From: Candidatus Eremiobacteraceae bacterium
GTDB taxonomy: Bacteria > Vulcanimicrobiota > Vulcanimicrobiia > Eremiobacterales > Eremiobacteraceae
Assembly: GCA_035710745.1 (NCBI GenBank)
Contig: DASTCX010000006.1
Coordinates: forward strand, 62,001 to 126,000
Direction: 5' to 3'
DNA length: 64,000 bases
The position numbers and the translations under genes are program-made. Position 1 is the stretch's first letter. The number at the start of each line of letters is the position of its first letter. Positions 1 to 9,668 of this stretch are shown piece after piece. A model generated the notes under the pieces. It saw nothing but the letters and a program-made list of their open reading frames with translations, had not been told where the DNA came from and made no database searches.

Positions 1-1637
1 GGAGGCAGCAGCAGGTACGACGATCCGGTAGAGACCTGGAGGTTGAACAATGTCCGCGTCGTGAGCGACGCGTTGACACCTTCGTTCGTCTGGTCGAGCG
101 ACCCCGTGTGGTCGTGGTAGCGGCTAACATCCCCGTTCAGATCGAATTCCGTGAATCGGTCGGTCGTGGCGAACTTGAACGGGTCGAAGAAGTTGACGTC
201 GTAGCCGGCGATATCGGGGTGCTGAACGATTCCGTCGACCGGATCGAAGAAGGCACCGACCTTGCGGATCACGGCGCCGACAGCCGCACCCTTCGCGTCG
301 AACCAGCCGGCGCCGGCCTCGTAGCGCTGGGCTTCGCCGCCCTCGACGACATTCGAGCCCGAGTCGTTTCCGTAGCGCGCGAAAACTTGGAAGTCGGTGA
401 GGTTGTTCTCCGTGAACGTCATGCCGTCGGCTAAATCGTGCACGGGCCCTTTTTCGATGACGCCGGCGCCCGCGTCGACCTGGCTGCCTTGGAAATCGAT
501 CGCCGTCCGCTGGTTCGGTGAGACGTAATCGATGGCGTCACCGGTGTCCGTACGGCCGGTGATCTCGGTGTGGAGGGCTCCATAACTGAAGAGCCCGTGC
601 TGCCCTTCGATTGCGTAGCCGTCGCGAGGCGTCGGGATATTCGGGGTGTAGAACTCGACGATGCCGGGGCAGCTCTCGCAAATGCCCTGCGGATAGCTAT
701 AGACGTTCGCGCCCTGCGTGAAGAACGGACGCACGTCGTTGAAGATGCGCTGGAATGCGGTCGGTGCGATCGTCTGCTGGTCGACCTCGACGTTCGAGTA
801 GTCCGGATGCAGGGTTGCGACGAACGACGTGCCGGTGACGATCGGGATCGAGATGTCCGCGCCCACACGCGACGTGTCGCCGCCGTTCGACTTCGGCGCG
901 AGCTCACCGAGGCCGTAGACGCCGACGCGCGACTTGCCGCGCTGCGCGGACAGACGCGGCAGTCCGCTGAGCGATCCCGAATACGTGACGTCGTTGAAGT
1001 TCTGTTGCGACGCGCCCCAGCTCCAGACGAGGACGTCGTTCGTCACCGCGAGGTAGCGGATGAACTGGACGCGCCAACTGCCCGAGCCGGTGCCGTGCAT
1101 GACGGAGAGCGGGATCTTCTCGGTGATGATGTACCCGCCGTCGACGATACGCCCGACCGTCCACCACTCCGGCTCGAACGAGTTGTTCTCGGTCGAGAAC
1201 TGGTAGTGCGTGCCGATCGGCGTCGACGTGAACTTGTAACGGAAACCGCTCGTGCCGTTCGGCCACAGATCGACCTGGACTTCGTCGTCGGTGTCGAGAC
1301 CGACGCCATTCGTATGCTCGGTCGCTCGGATCGGCGTGCTCTGGCGCGCATCGATGCCGACGTAGAGGAACGGCCCGTCCGTGATGAGATACAGCGTCGT
1401 CGCTTGCGTCGCCGTGGCGTGGTAGCGTAGGTCGTAGCCGAGGTGGGCGACGGCGGCCGATTTCCACACCGGGCTATCGAGCGTTCCGTCGATCGGCGGC
1501 GCCGTCGTCGTCGACGGAATCGTTATAGAGTCGAGATGAAGCGTTTCGACGGCAGCGGCGGCCGGAGCCGGGGCGATCGCGAAGCAAATGGTCGCGATGA
1601 GGCAGACGGACGAGAGCGCTGTTCCGAGGCGGTGCAC
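1..1637 (-). CDS. DUF5916/CBM9-type secreted protein, C-terminal end outside window
   Basis: The frame reads leftward off the window edge, so about 545 residues are visible. I chose the GTG at 1637 because AGGAG precedes it and a Sec-type signal (VHRLGTALSSVCLIATICFA) follows at once. Residues about 45-230 look like a family 9 carbohydrate-binding module. The stretch HPDYSNVEVDQQT followed by RPFFTQGANVY is the hallmark of DUF5916, which in known proteins leads into an outer-membrane beta-barrel. It is a clear paralogue of the complete gene at 25089-27371 (NPDFSNVEVDQQT, RPFFAQGAQYF). The likely role is cell-surface glycan binding or transport; the substrate is unknown. An inverted repeat at 1677-1698 overlaps the promoter region. 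lhr lies upstream in the same orientation, 234 bases away, so joint transcription is unlikely. Confidence 0.88.
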   Translation of the reverse strand, partial: MHRLGTALSSVCLIATICFAIAPAPAAAAVETLHLDSITIPSTTTAPPIDGTLDSPVWKSAAVAHLGYDLRYHATATQATTLYLITDGPFLYVGIDARQSTPIRATEHTNGVGLDTDDEVQVDLWPNGTSGFRYKFTSTPIGTHYQFSTENNSFEPEWWTVGRIVDGGYIITEKIPLSVMHGTGSGSWRVQFIRYLAVTNDVLVWSWGASQQNFNDVTYSGSLSGLPRLSAQRGKSRVGVYGLGELAPKSNGGDTSRVGADISIPIVTGTSFVATLHPDYSNVEVDQQTIAPTAFQRIFNDVRPFFTQGANVYSYPQGICESCPGIVEFYTPNIPTPRDGYAIEGQHGLFSYGALHTEITGRTDTGDAIDYVSPNQRTAIDFQGSQVDAGAGVIEKGPVHDLADGMTFTENNLTDFQVFARYGNDSGSNVVEGGEAQRYEAGAGWFDAKGAAVGAVIRKVGAFFDPVDGIVQHPDIAGYDVNFFDPFKFATTDRFTEFDLNGDVSRYHDHTGSLDQTNEGVNASLTTRTLFNLQVSTGSSYLLLP

Positions 1638-1676
1638 GATCGACTCCTCAAAACCGGATACGCCCGGGCTTGTCAC

Positions 1677-1698
1677 TACAACTAATTCACTAGTTGCA
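1677..1698. promoter_or_regulatory. inverted repeat CAACTA-N6-TAGTTG, putative operator
   Basis: TACAACTA and TAGTTGCA flank a 6-base spacer, about 40 bases upstream of the GTG at 1637. On the minus strand a TTGCCT box lies just upstream, so a bound dimer would cover the promoter core. The same half-sites and spacing recur at 25093-25110 on the paralogous gene. The shape resembles MarR-type operators; the regulator is not identifiable here. Confidence 0.55.
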
Positions 1699-1813
1699 TT
1701 TTCAGGCAAGCGCTTTCCTGGTCCTGCCCCCGATCCTCGAATCGAGTTTGACCGCGCGAGACGTTGGGGAAACGGCACATGAGGTAACCATTGATGCCAC
1801 CGGGTGAGTAAGC

Positions 1814-1845
1814 GAGGCGTCGGGACTAGTCGGTCCCGGCGCCTC
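1814..1845 (-). terminator. terminator-like hairpin downstream of lhr
   Basis: A 13-bp stem (GAGGCGTCGGGAC with GTCCCGGCGCCTC, one wobble) has a 6-base loop and lies 27 bases after the lhr stop. There is no T-run on the lhr strand, so it may be an RNA 3' end stabiliser rather than a strong intrinsic terminator. Confidence 0.45.
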
Positions 1846-1871
1846 TTGTCATTTTCGGAAAGTCTGCGGCC

Positions 1872-4800
1872 CTAGCGCAGTGAACGCAACGCTTCGAGCG
1901 CTTCGGGCAGACAGAACTGTTCGCCGACGTACGACGAGACGAAACGGCCGCCGCGGATGACGCCCTGGAGTTCCATTCGGCGAAGCTCGACGAGAAGGTC
2001 GCGCCAGGGCGGCGCGAGTGATTCGCGCAGGACGATATCGCGGAAGACGACGCCCCAGCGTGCGAGCAGCTGGCGGGCGAACGCAGTAACGTCGCGGCTC
2101 GCGCTCTCCTGCTCGAGGAGCGCCCAGCGGCCGGGAGCATTGCGCGGACGGCCGCGTTCTCGGCGGCTCGTCGCCAACCGTCGTCGCGGATCGACCAGCG
2201 CTCGCAAGTTATCGAAGCCATCCGCGGTGACGATCCCCGCCGCGACGAGTTCCCAGAGACCGTCCTCGACCTCGCTCCGCAGGCGCCCAGTTGCGCGCAC
2301 GATGTCTATGAAGAATGAAGCTCCACGGCGCTCGATCGCGGCACGCACGTCGCGCGCGCTCCCCGACAAGGCCGCGCCGTCGCGATGCGGTGCGCCGAAC
2401 AACCAGCCCGCATCTTCGCGCGCGAAGATCGCGACGGGAGCGACGCGCGTCGGGCGGACACGACGCCGTCTCGGGCCGGCGTCCGCCTCGAACGCGGGAT
2501 GCGGCGACAAGCGCCCCCATGCGACCTCGCCCGACATGCACAGCTTGTCGAGATACTCCCGACGATAACGCGCGACTCGCCTCGGCAAGACCTCTGTCTC
2601 CCAGGCGACGGCAGGGAACTCGAGCCCTTGCAGCTGCTTGATCACTTGAAGCGTCCCTGCGACACCGTGAAGTTGCGTGCCCGGCGCGAGATGCTGCCAG
2701 ACGTCGATGAAGCGTTCGTGCACCGCAACGCTGACGGGTTCGATCTCGCGTCGCAGCGTCGCGAGCATCGCACGATGGATGCGGGCGAGGACGCGCCGAT
2801 TGCACCACTCGTCCTTCGTCTCGAGGCCGGGTGTGAACGAACCGCGGAAAACCTGGCCGTGCATCTCGAGCCTGGCGAACGAGTCCTCGATCGCATGAGC
2901 CGAAAGCGCGAGCCGATCGGCGAGCGCGGCGGCCGTCGTCGGTCCCGTCGATTCCATCCAGCCTCTGACGACCTGATCCACCGCGTCGGCGTCGCCGGCT
3001 CGCGCACCCTCGGCAACGGCGCGCTTTTCGGTGGCGATCCAAAACCAGCGGTCATCGACCGTCGCCTCGGACGCGCGGCCGGCCGCCTCGAGCTGTGCGA
3101 ACCAGTCGCGCCACTGCGGCTGTGGGGGCAGTACGACGAGCGTCAAGAGCGCGTCGTGGAGCTCGTCGGCGTCGCGGACGGTCGGCCATACCTGATCGGC
3201 GACGGCAGCGATGGCCGCGGCGTCGAGCACACCGACCCCGTCAGAGACGTCGATGCGCGTTGTGCTGCGCAGCTGGACCGCGCGAGCGCGACGCTCTTCG
3301 AGCGGCGCATCGTCCAAGAACGCGAAAGGATTCGCGTTGAGGATTTCGTGCGAGAACTTCGAGGGTTCCGCCGTTTCGACCGCGATCGTCGCGATCGAAC
3401 CGTCGGCGATACCGAGCAGCACGGTCTTGAGCCCGTCGAGATCCATCGCCTCGTGTAGGCAATCGTCGACGGTCTCGTTGACGAGCGGGTGATCCGGGAT
3501 GCGCACTTCCTCTCCGCCGAGGTTCTCCGGACACGCGGCGCGATCGGGGAATACAGCGGCGAGGAGATCGTCCGCACGCATACGCTGGATGTTCGCCGGT
3601 ACGCGCCGGCCACCGAGAAATCGTTGCAGCGCCAGGAAGCGCTGACCGTTCCAGCGCCAGCGCGCCGCGAACATCGGCGATGGGAGCATCGCCTGCGTCA
3701 GGACGTCTTCGACCGTTCCGGCTTTCAAGAACCCGAAGATCGTCGCGAGCGGGAACGCGTGCTGCTCGCTCAGCGAGATGACGATGCCGTTGTCGGTGGC
3801 GGCGGCTTGAAGCTCGAGGTTGAACGTCCGGCAGAAGCGTTTGCGAAGGGCGAGACCCCATGCCCGGTTGATGCGTGCTCCGAACGGAGCGTGGACGACG
3901 AGCTGCATGCCGCCCGCCTCATCGAAGTATCGCTCGGCGATGACGCGCGCGCACGTCGGCACGGCGCCGAGGATCGCGCGACCATCGTCGATGTAGGCGA
4001 CGGCTTGTTCGGCGCCGAGGCGGTCAAGACCGCATTCGCGCTGCAGATACTCCGCCGCCGGCGCGGCGCCTTCGTCGTCGATGATCTGCGCGATCCGTTC
4101 GCGCAATCGCCCGACCTCTTGAGACAACTCGAGCGTGCGTGCGGGCGCCTCGCCGTTCCAAAACGGTATCGATGGGGGTGCGCCGTGGGCGTCGAAGACG
4201 CGGACGCGGCCCTGCTCAACGCGTCTGATCCTCCACGACTGCATGCCGAGAAGGAAGATGTCACCGGCCATGCTTTCGATCGCGAAATCTTCGTCGACGG
4301 TGCCGATCTGCGTTTCATCGGGATCCGCTACGACCGAGTACGTCGTGGTATCGGCGATCGCGCCGCCCGACGTGATCGCGGCAAGCCGCGCGCCTCGCCG
4401 GCCGCGGACGCGGCCGTTGACGCGATCTCGGTGGAGCAGCGCGCTCGCTCGGCCTCGCGATGTCGAGATCCCGTCGGCGAGCACGCCGACGACGTCGTCG
4501 AAGTCCTTGCGCCTCAACGTTTCGTACGCGGACGTCGAGCGCACGAGCTGGAACAACGCGTCCTCATCCCAATCCTGAGCGGCGCACTCCGCGACCAGTT
4601 GTTGAGCGAGGATGTCGAGAGCGTTGCGCGAGGGCTCGAGCGTGTCCATCGCGCCCGTGCGGATCGCCTTGACGACGGCAGCGCTCTCGAGGAGCTCGTC
4701 GCGCGTCGATGCGATGAGGATCCCCTTCGGTCGCGCCCCGACCCAGTGGCCGGAGCGGCCGATGCGCTGCAGAGCCACCGCGATCGATCTCGCCGAGCCG

Positions 4801-5852
4801 ATCTGGATGACGAGGTCGACCGAGCCGATGTCGATGCCGAGCTCGAGCGAAGCGGTCGCGACGACGGCACGCAGCTCGCCCCGCTTCAGGCGCTGCTCGG
4901 TATCGAGCCGGAGATGCCGAGCGAGGCTGCCGTGATGCGGCATGACCGCGCCTTCGCCGAGCCGCTGCGTGAGATGATGCGAGACGCGCTCGGCGAGTCG
5001 CCGCGTGCTGACGAATACGAGCGTCGTCCGGTGCTCTTTGACGTGCGCGGCAAGGCGGTCGTAGATATCGGACCACGCTTCGTTGCTCGCGATCGGTCCG
5101 AGCTCGTCTTGCGGCACCTCGACTGCGAGGTCCATCTCGCGGCGGTGACCGATGTTGACGATGGCGGCCTCGGAGCTCAAGAAGCGCGCGACCTCGTCCA
5201 CGGGCTTGACCGTTGCCGACAGGCCGATACGCTGCGGGCGCTTTCCGGTCGTCGCTTCCACGAGCCGGTCGAGCCGTGCGAGCGATAGCGCGAGGTGGGG
5301 CCCGCGCTTGTTCGCGATGAGCGCATGTATCTCGTCGACGATGACGGTCGAAACCGTGCGGAAGATCTCGCGCGATCGCGCCGCCGTCAAGAGGATGAAG
5401 AGCGACTCGGGCGTCGTGACGAGTATGTGAGGCGGGGTGCCGACCATGCGCGCGCGGTCCTTCACCGGCGTATCGCCGGTCCGCAGCGCGACCGTGATAG
5501 GCGCAAGCGGCACGCCGCGCGCGCTCGCGAGCGATCGTATCTCGGCGAGCGGCTGCTGAAGGTTCGCGTGGACGTCGTTGACGAGTGCCTTGAGCGGCGA
5601 CACGTAGAGCACGTGCGTCTGATCGGTCAGACCGTTGCGCGCCTCACGGAGCAGCCGGTCGATCGCGACCATGAAGGCGGCGAGCGTCTTGCCGGAACCC
5701 GTCGGCGCGGAGATGAGGATGTCGCGTCCGGCGTTGATGTGCGGCCAGCCGCCGACCTGCGGCGCCGTCGGCGCGCCGAACCGTCCGTTGAACCATTCTT
5801 CGATGAGCGGATCGAACGAGACTTCGGACCGGGTGGCGGGTTCGAGGAGCAT
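1872..5852 (-). CDS. lhr: Lhr-family ATP-dependent helicase
   Basis: This 1326-residue superfamily 2 DNA/RNA helicase belongs to the Lhr (large helicase-related) group. Motif I is SAPTGSGKTLAAF near residue 50, motif II is VDEIHAL near 173, motif III is GLSATV, and RIGRSGH is motif VI. The start fits the family, which begins just before the FG.PT.PQ..GWP.I Q-motif-like segment. After the RecA domains come the winged-helix and Lhr core regions and a long C-terminal domain, so this is the long bacterial form rather than Lhr-core (about 850 residues). The family unwinds 3'-to-5' and is linked to DNA repair. It stands alone: a terminator at 5946-5972 separates it from the gene upstream. Very long open frames on the opposite strand are shadows caused by GC content. 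Confidence 0.95.
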   Translation of the reverse strand: MLLEPATRSEVSFDPLIEEWFNGRFGAPTAPQVGGWPHINAGRDILISAPTGSGKTLAAFMVAIDRLLREARNGLTDQTHVLYVSPLKALVNDVHANLQQPLAEIRSLASARGVPLAPITVALRTGDTPVKDRARMVGTPPHILVTTPESLFILLTAARSREIFRTVSTVIVDEIHALIANKRGPHLALSLARLDRLVEATTGKRPQRIGLSATVKPVDEVARFLSSEAAIVNIGHRREMDLAVEVPQDELGPIASNEAWSDIYDRLAAHVKEHRTTLVFVSTRRLAERVSHHLTQRLGEGAVMPHHGSLARHLRLDTEQRLKRGELRAVVATASLELGIDIGSVDLVIQIGSARSIAVALQRIGRSGHWVGARPKGILIASTRDELLESAAVVKAIRTGAMDTLEPSRNALDILAQQLVAECAAQDWDEDALFQLVRSTSAYETLRRKDFDDVVGVLADGISTSRGRASALLHRDRVNGRVRGRRGARLAAITSGGAIADTTTYSVVADPDETQIGTVDEDFAIESMAGDIFLLGMQSWRIRRVEQGRVRVFDAHGAPPSIPFWNGEAPARTLELSQEVGRLRERIAQIIDDEGAAPAAEYLQRECGLDRLGAEQAVAYIDDGRAILGAVPTCARVIAERYFDEAGGMQLVVHAPFGARINRAWGLALRKRFCRTFNLELQAAATDNGIVISLSEQHAFPLATIFGFLKAGTVEDVLTQAMLPSPMFAARWRWNGQRFLALQRFLGGRRVPANIQRMRADDLLAAVFPDRAACPENLGGEEVRIPDHPLVNETVDDCLHEAMDLDGLKTVLLGIADGSIATIAVETAEPSKFSHEILNANPFAFLDDAPLEERRARAVQLRSTTRIDVSDGVGVLDAAAIAAVADQVWPTVRDADELHDALLTLVVLPPQPQWRDWFAQLEAAGRASEATVDDRWFWIATEKRAVAEGARAGDADAVDQVVRGWMESTGPTTAAALADRLALSAHAIEDSFARLEMHGQVFRGSFTPGLETKDEWCNRRVLARIHRAMLATLRREIEPVSVAVHERFIDVWQHLAPGTQLHGVAGTLQVIKQLQGLEFPAVAWETEVLPRRVARYRREYLDKLCMSGEVAWGRLSPHPAFEADAGPRRRRVRPTRVAPVAIFAREDAGWLFGAPHRDGAALSGSARDVRAAIERRGASFFIDIVRATGRLRSEVEDGLWELVAAGIVTADGFDNLRALVDPRRRLATSRRERGRPRNAPGRWALLEQESASRDVTAFARQLLARWGVVFRDIVLRESLAPPWRDLLVELRRMELQGVIRGGRFVSSYVGEQFCLPEALEALRSLR

Positions 5853-5945
5853 CCCAAGTATTTCGATACCGAGCGACGCGTCCCCGCGACGGGCGATGAT
5901 CGTTCTCGAAAAAGAAGCGGCCGATGCGAGCCGCGCGACGACGAA

Positions 5946-5972
5946 AAACGGAGTGGTGTTGCCACTCCGTTT
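5946..5972 (-). terminator. intrinsic terminator between DUF1761 gene and lhr
   Basis: A perfect 11-bp stem (AAACGGAGTGG with CCACTCCGTTT) has a 5-base loop. Read on the minus strand it is followed by a run of five T, so it ends leftward transcription coming from 6083-6490 before lhr. Confidence 0.8.
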
Positions 5973-6082
5973 CCCGCCTTGAGGAGGTCTTTATAGTATA
6001 TCTATCGGTTACATCTTACCCGAACAACACGGTAGTTTTGATGAGAATTCGGCATGATTTGCCGCACGGTTTCACCGCTTTT

Positions 6083-6490
6083 TCATGCGGTTTTCTTCGT
6101 CCACCCGCCGACGATCGCGCCGATGATCGCAAAACCGACGACCACGTAGCCCGAGTTGATGAGCCAAAGCATGAGCGGGGTGTGCGCGTAGAGCGCCGTG
6201 TTCAAGGTCTGCGTCGCGTAGAGCGCGATGCCCATGAAGAGCGCGAAACTGACGCCCTGCGAAACGCTCAGATCCTCCGGCCGGCGTGACAGCGCGATCG
6301 CCGTCGCGTACGACAAGACGAGGCCGAGCACGAACGACTCGATGTAGAGCGCAGGACTGGCAGGCGCCATCGCGCCGCCCATGAGCGACGTCCACAATGA
6401 AGTGAAGAGCAATCCGTACCATAGGTAACCGAACAGGAAATAGACGATCGCCGCTACCCAAACAGCGAAATGGTTGACGCGGTCAGGCAT
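6083..6490 (-). CDS. DUF1761 family small membrane protein
   Basis: This is a 135-residue protein with four predicted transmembrane segments (around residues 8-28, 50-70, 82-100 and 110-130). I set the start at MPDRVNHFAVWVAA because GGGGAGGT precedes that ATG by 3 bases. An upstream in-frame ATG would add 26 charged residues and has no ribosome-binding site. The WVAAIVYFLFGYLWYG opening, the middle region and the length match DUF1761, a family of unknown function. It is monocistronic, ending at the terminator at 5946-5972. No catalytic residues are apparent. Confidence 0.8.
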   Translation of the reverse strand: MPDRVNHFAVWVAAIVYFLFGYLWYGLLFTSLWTSLMGGAMAPASPALYIESFVLGLVLSYATAIALSRRPEDLSVSQGVSFALFMGIALYATQTLNTALYAHTPLMLWLINSGYVVVGFAIIGAIVGGWTKKTA

Positions 6491-6643
6491 ATGACCTCCC
6501 CACACAAATGGAAATTCGCGCGAGCGATTAGCCGAAGACCGGCTTAGCCACGAGCGCTGTACGCGCACGATGCGCGCTCGACCTTTCGGCGTCGCGAAGA
6601 CGTCACGGTGAAAATCCGCTGACCGGAAAGCGCCGAGCAGTGT

Positions 6644-7324
6644 TTAGCGCAGCTTTTTCTCGGCGTAGGCCGCTATGGCCGCGTGTCCAGCGTCATCGGG
6701 ATGCAGCGAGTCGCTCGACAGCTGCCCGGCGACGTTTTGACTGTCGGTGAAGGAGAAGAGGTCCACGAAATCCGCCTGCGACTGCCTGGCCGCGTCCGCC
6801 GCGGCGGCGTTGTCTGCGGACGCCATATCGTGGAACTGGCCGACGCCGGGCACGAGCGGCGTCCGCGCGACGTCGGGCACGCCGAAGACGATGATGTGCG
6901 CTTGCGGCCAGCTCGACCGGATCCGGGCGACGGCCGAATGCTCGGTCGTCGAAAACGCGTCGGTCGACGTGCCATGGAAGACGTCGTTGCCGCCGACGCA
7001 CAGCCAGACGTCGGTCGCGCCTATGCCACGCGCCTCGGCGTCGGGCACTTGCGTGTCGAGCACGTCCGCGACGGTCGAACCGCTGATCGCGAGGTCGTCG
7101 AATTCGCTGGACGCGTCGCCGTTCGAGAGCTGAGCGAACATGAGCGCGGCAAATCCGTGATCGGGGGTCGACGCGCCGACGCCCGCCGCCAAGCTGTCGC
7201 CGAAGACGATGACGGTCCGATGCGGCGCGGAGTTGTGGACGACCGCCCAGCGATCACCGCCGCAGCCGCCGAGGATCGCGGCAGCGATCGCCACCATAGA
7301 TGCGAAGCTCGCGCAGTGCCTCAT
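6644..7324 (-). CDS. SGNH/GDSL-type esterase lipoprotein
   Basis: This 226-residue exported lipoprotein has the signal MRHCASFASMVAIAAAILGG followed by a lipobox Cys (LGGC). Block I is FGDSLAAGVGAS with the nucleophile Ser at about 43, block III is GGNDVF, and the catalytic Asp/His are in DSLHPDDAGH. This fits the TesA/TAP-like esterase or lysophospholipase group of the SGNH superfamily. GAGGTGG stands 7 bases before the start. It probably acts on lipids or acyl esters at the cell envelope; the substrate cannot be told from sequence. It is divergent from the secreted protein gene at 7526. Confidence 0.88.
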   Translation of the reverse strand: MRHCASFASMVAIAAAILGGCGGDRWAVVHNSAPHRTVIVFGDSLAAGVGASTPDHGFAALMFAQLSNGDASSEFDDLAISGSTVADVLDTQVPDAEARGIGATDVWLCVGGNDVFHGTSTDAFSTTEHSAVARIRSSWPQAHIIVFGVPDVARTPLVPGVGQFHDMASADNAAAADAARQSQADFVDLFSFTDSQNVAGQLSSDSLHPDDAGHAAIAAYAEKKLR

Positions 7325-7525
7325 CGGTTGGCCACCTCAGGCGCCAATCGGCTAGACGAGTCGCGGCCCGGATTCGCGTCGGATTCCTCGTCTGCGGCGA
7401 TGTACGGTCGGCCCTCATGCTTGACCTCTCGCAGCGCCGTGGGCTCTATGCTCGGGGGCAGGGTGCAGCATCGGGGCGGGCCGAATGGCGCGTATAACGT
7501 CGCTTCTTACGTGGGGGAGGCTTCA

Positions 7526-8512
7526 ATGCGTATCGCCGGACCGTTGACGAAGATATTCCTCTCTGTGCTGACGTTGGGTGCGCTCATCATCGCGAGTGCG
7601 CCTACGAGCACGATCGCCGCGGGCGGGGGCGTCCAGTACGATCAGCTGACGCGCTTCGGCTTGCCCGGTTATCCGACGCCGCTTCCCGACAACTTCGCGG
7701 CGAACTTCAAGTCAGCCATAGACGCCGCCGTCGCATTCAACAATCGGCCGTCCGGTCACGGGATCTTCTCGATGCTCGCGAACGCGACCACGATCGCCAA
7801 AGAGACGCAGGCGATGATGAAATCCGGGATGCCGATGACGTACTACTACCTCAACGATTGGCAGCGCGAGGACGACCCGGGCAAACAGACTGCGACCATC
7901 TTCCGTCCGGATCGCAAACAGATCATACACCTCGACCTCGCGAAGAAGACGTACACGATCGAGGACATGGGCGACCGCACGCCGGCGCCGGAAGCGCCGA
8001 AGCCTCCGTCGCAGCCAAACCAACCGGAGCCGTCGCCTCAGCCGGGTACCGCGAAACAAGACGTGACGATCTCATCGAGCGTGCTCGGGCCGAAGACGAT
8101 CGACGGCGTCTCGACGACCGGCTACAGCTCGGACGTCAAGGTCGTCACGACAGAGGCGACTGGTTCGTGCCAGAACGGCACCTTCGAGGCGAGCGTCGAT
8201 GACTACGTGTCGAGCATCGTGCCGCCGAACGTGCGCACGAGCGACATCCTCAAGCATGCGATGTCGATTTCGCCGACGATGTATGCGCGGCCAGGAGGGT
8301 GCACGCCGACGGTCGCGATGCACAAAGCGGTCGGCGCGACCGCTCCCGAAGACCACCTCTCGCTGTGGGAGATCATGACCTTCAAGGGCGGACAGCAGCC
8401 CGATCAGGGGCAGCAAGGCTTTTCGACCTACATCGAGCGCGGCAACGTCAAGATCCTCGGCCCCGGCGACGCGGGACTCTTCGACGTGCCGGCGGGCTTC
8501 ACGAAGGGATAG
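7526..8512 (+). CDS. secreted protein of unknown function
   Basis: I do not recognise this 328-residue protein. The start is the ATG preceded by GGGGGAGG with a 5-base spacer; the open frame runs further upstream but without signals. It has a clean Sec signal (PLTKIFLSVLTLGALIIASA, cleaved near STIAAG) and no lipobox. The first half contains DRKQIIHLDLAKKTYTIEDM, which resembles the beta-rich DUF4412-type proteins. A Pro-rich linker (residues about 150-175) joins it to a second domain with two spaced cysteines (GSCQNG and GGCTP). It is immediately followed by the histidine kinase, so it may be co-transcribed and might be an envelope sensor or target of that system, but this rests on position alone. 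Confidence 0.75.
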   Translation: MRIAGPLTKIFLSVLTLGALIIASAPTSTIAAGGGVQYDQLTRFGLPGYPTPLPDNFAANFKSAIDAAVAFNNRPSGHGIFSMLANATTIAKETQAMMKSGMPMTYYYLNDWQREDDPGKQTATIFRPDRKQIIHLDLAKKTYTIEDMGDRTPAPEAPKPPSQPNQPEPSPQPGTAKQDVTISSSVLGPKTIDGVSTTGYSSDVKVVTTEATGSCQNGTFEASVDDYVSSIVPPNVRTSDILKHAMSISPTMYARPGGCTPTVAMHKAVGATAPEDHLSLWEIMTFKGGQQPDQGQQGFSTYIERGNVKILGPGDAGLFDVPAGFTKG

Positions 8513-8594
8513 CGACGCGAGCGCGATCGATCGGCGGACCCGCGAACTCGAGATCCTCAACGCGATCGCGCAGGCGCTCAACGAGACGAACGAC

Positions 8595-9668
8595 GTGCGC
8601 TCGGCGCTCGAGCGTACGCTCGCGCTCGTCACCGACCTCGTCGGCCTTCAGTCGGGCTGGGTGTGGCTGCTCGATCCGGAGACGAACCAGTTCTATAGCG
8701 CTGCGAGCTACCGGCTTCCGCCGTACCTTCAAGAACCCATACGCATGTCCGGCTCATGGTGCATCTGCACGGAGGATCTGCGCTCGGGCGAGCTCATGAC
8801 GAAGAACGTCGATGTCATCGAGTGCAGCAGGCTTAGTCCGGCTGTGCGAGGGCGGGAGACCGCTCTGACGGCTGGGTTACGGTTTCACGCGAGCGTGCCG
8901 TTGAGGTTCCAAGACAAGCCGCTCGGCGTCATGAACGTCACCGGTCCGAAGTGGCGCAAGCTGACGAAGGACGAGCTCGGTCTGCTCTCGACGATAGCGC
9001 TCCAAGTCGGCGCGATGATCGAACGTGCGCGGTTGGCGGAGTCGCAAGCCCGCCTTGCCCGTGCGGAGGAGCGGACTCGAGTCGCGCGCGAGCTGCACGA
9101 TACGCTCTTGCAGAGCCTTACGGCGATCGCGCTGCAGCTCGAAGGGGCAAGCCGCGATCGTCACGCAGCGCCCGAACTGCGTGCGAAGCTCGAGCGGTCG
9201 ATCGAGAGCGCGCGTGCGTCGGCGGCCGATGCGCGGCGCGCGATCGCCGATCTGCGTACGAGCCCATCCGCGGACAAGCCGCTCGCGCAGGCGCTCTCGG
9301 CACTCGCGCGCAGCTTCATATCGGAGACGGGCGTTGCTGTCAGAGTCGTCGCGACGCCTGATCTCATCCTCGACCGGCAGACCGAGACCGAGCTTTATCG
9401 CATCGCGCAAGAGGCGCTTACGAACATCGGAAAGCATGCGCGGGCGAAGAGCGTGACGTTAACTTTGCGCCGCGTCAAGCAATCGGTCCGTCTCGTCGTC
9501 GCGGATGACGGCGTCGGTATGAAATCCGCCAAGCGTGACGGCGACGGACAAGGTTTGCGTGGGATGTCCGAGAGGGCCGCACTCATCCGCGGGTCGCTCG
9601 CGGTCACGTCGAGACGCGGCGGTGGAACGACGGTGGCCGTCAGCGTGCCGTTGGACGCGGTCAGATGA
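8595..9668 (+). CDS. GAF-domain sensor histidine kinase, NarL-type partner
   Basis: This 357-residue cytoplasmic kinase has a GAF domain (about residues 10-140), a dimerisation/phosphoacceptor region with H168 in RVARELHDTLLQS (HisKA_3), and an ATPase domain with QEALTNIGKHA (N box), ADDGVGM (G1) and GQGLRGMSERA (G2). No transmembrane segment is present, so the signal is sensed inside the cell. The GAF domain holds CIC and a later ECSRL cysteine, a pattern that could bind metal or sense redox. The start is uncertain: the GTG at 8595 is the only standard start nearby. However, in-frame codons back to about 8511 encode a good coiled-coil lead (RTRELEILNAIAQALNETND), so an unusual upstream start is possible. 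It overlaps the response regulator by 4 bases. Confidence 0.92.
   Translation: MRSALERTLALVTDLVGLQSGWVWLLDPETNQFYSAASYRLPPYLQEPIRMSGSWCICTEDLRSGELMTKNVDVIECSRLSPAVRGRETALTAGLRFHASVPLRFQDKPLGVMNVTGPKWRKLTKDELGLLSTIALQVGAMIERARLAESQARLARAEERTRVARELHDTLLQSLTAIALQLEGASRDRHAAPELRAKLERSIESARASAADARRAIADLRTSPSADKPLAQALSALARSFISETGVAVRVVATPDLILDRQTETELYRIAQEALTNIGKHARAKSVTLTLRRVKQSVRLVVADDGVGMKSAKRDGDGQGLRGMSERAALIRGSLAVTSRRGGGTTVAVSVPLDAVR

Noticed and set aside
3489-5288. 599-codon open frame on the plus strand
   Set aside because: It lies wholly opposite lhr, whose helicase motifs are unmistakable. The product is Arg/Asp-rich with no domain; high GC content makes long antisense frames.
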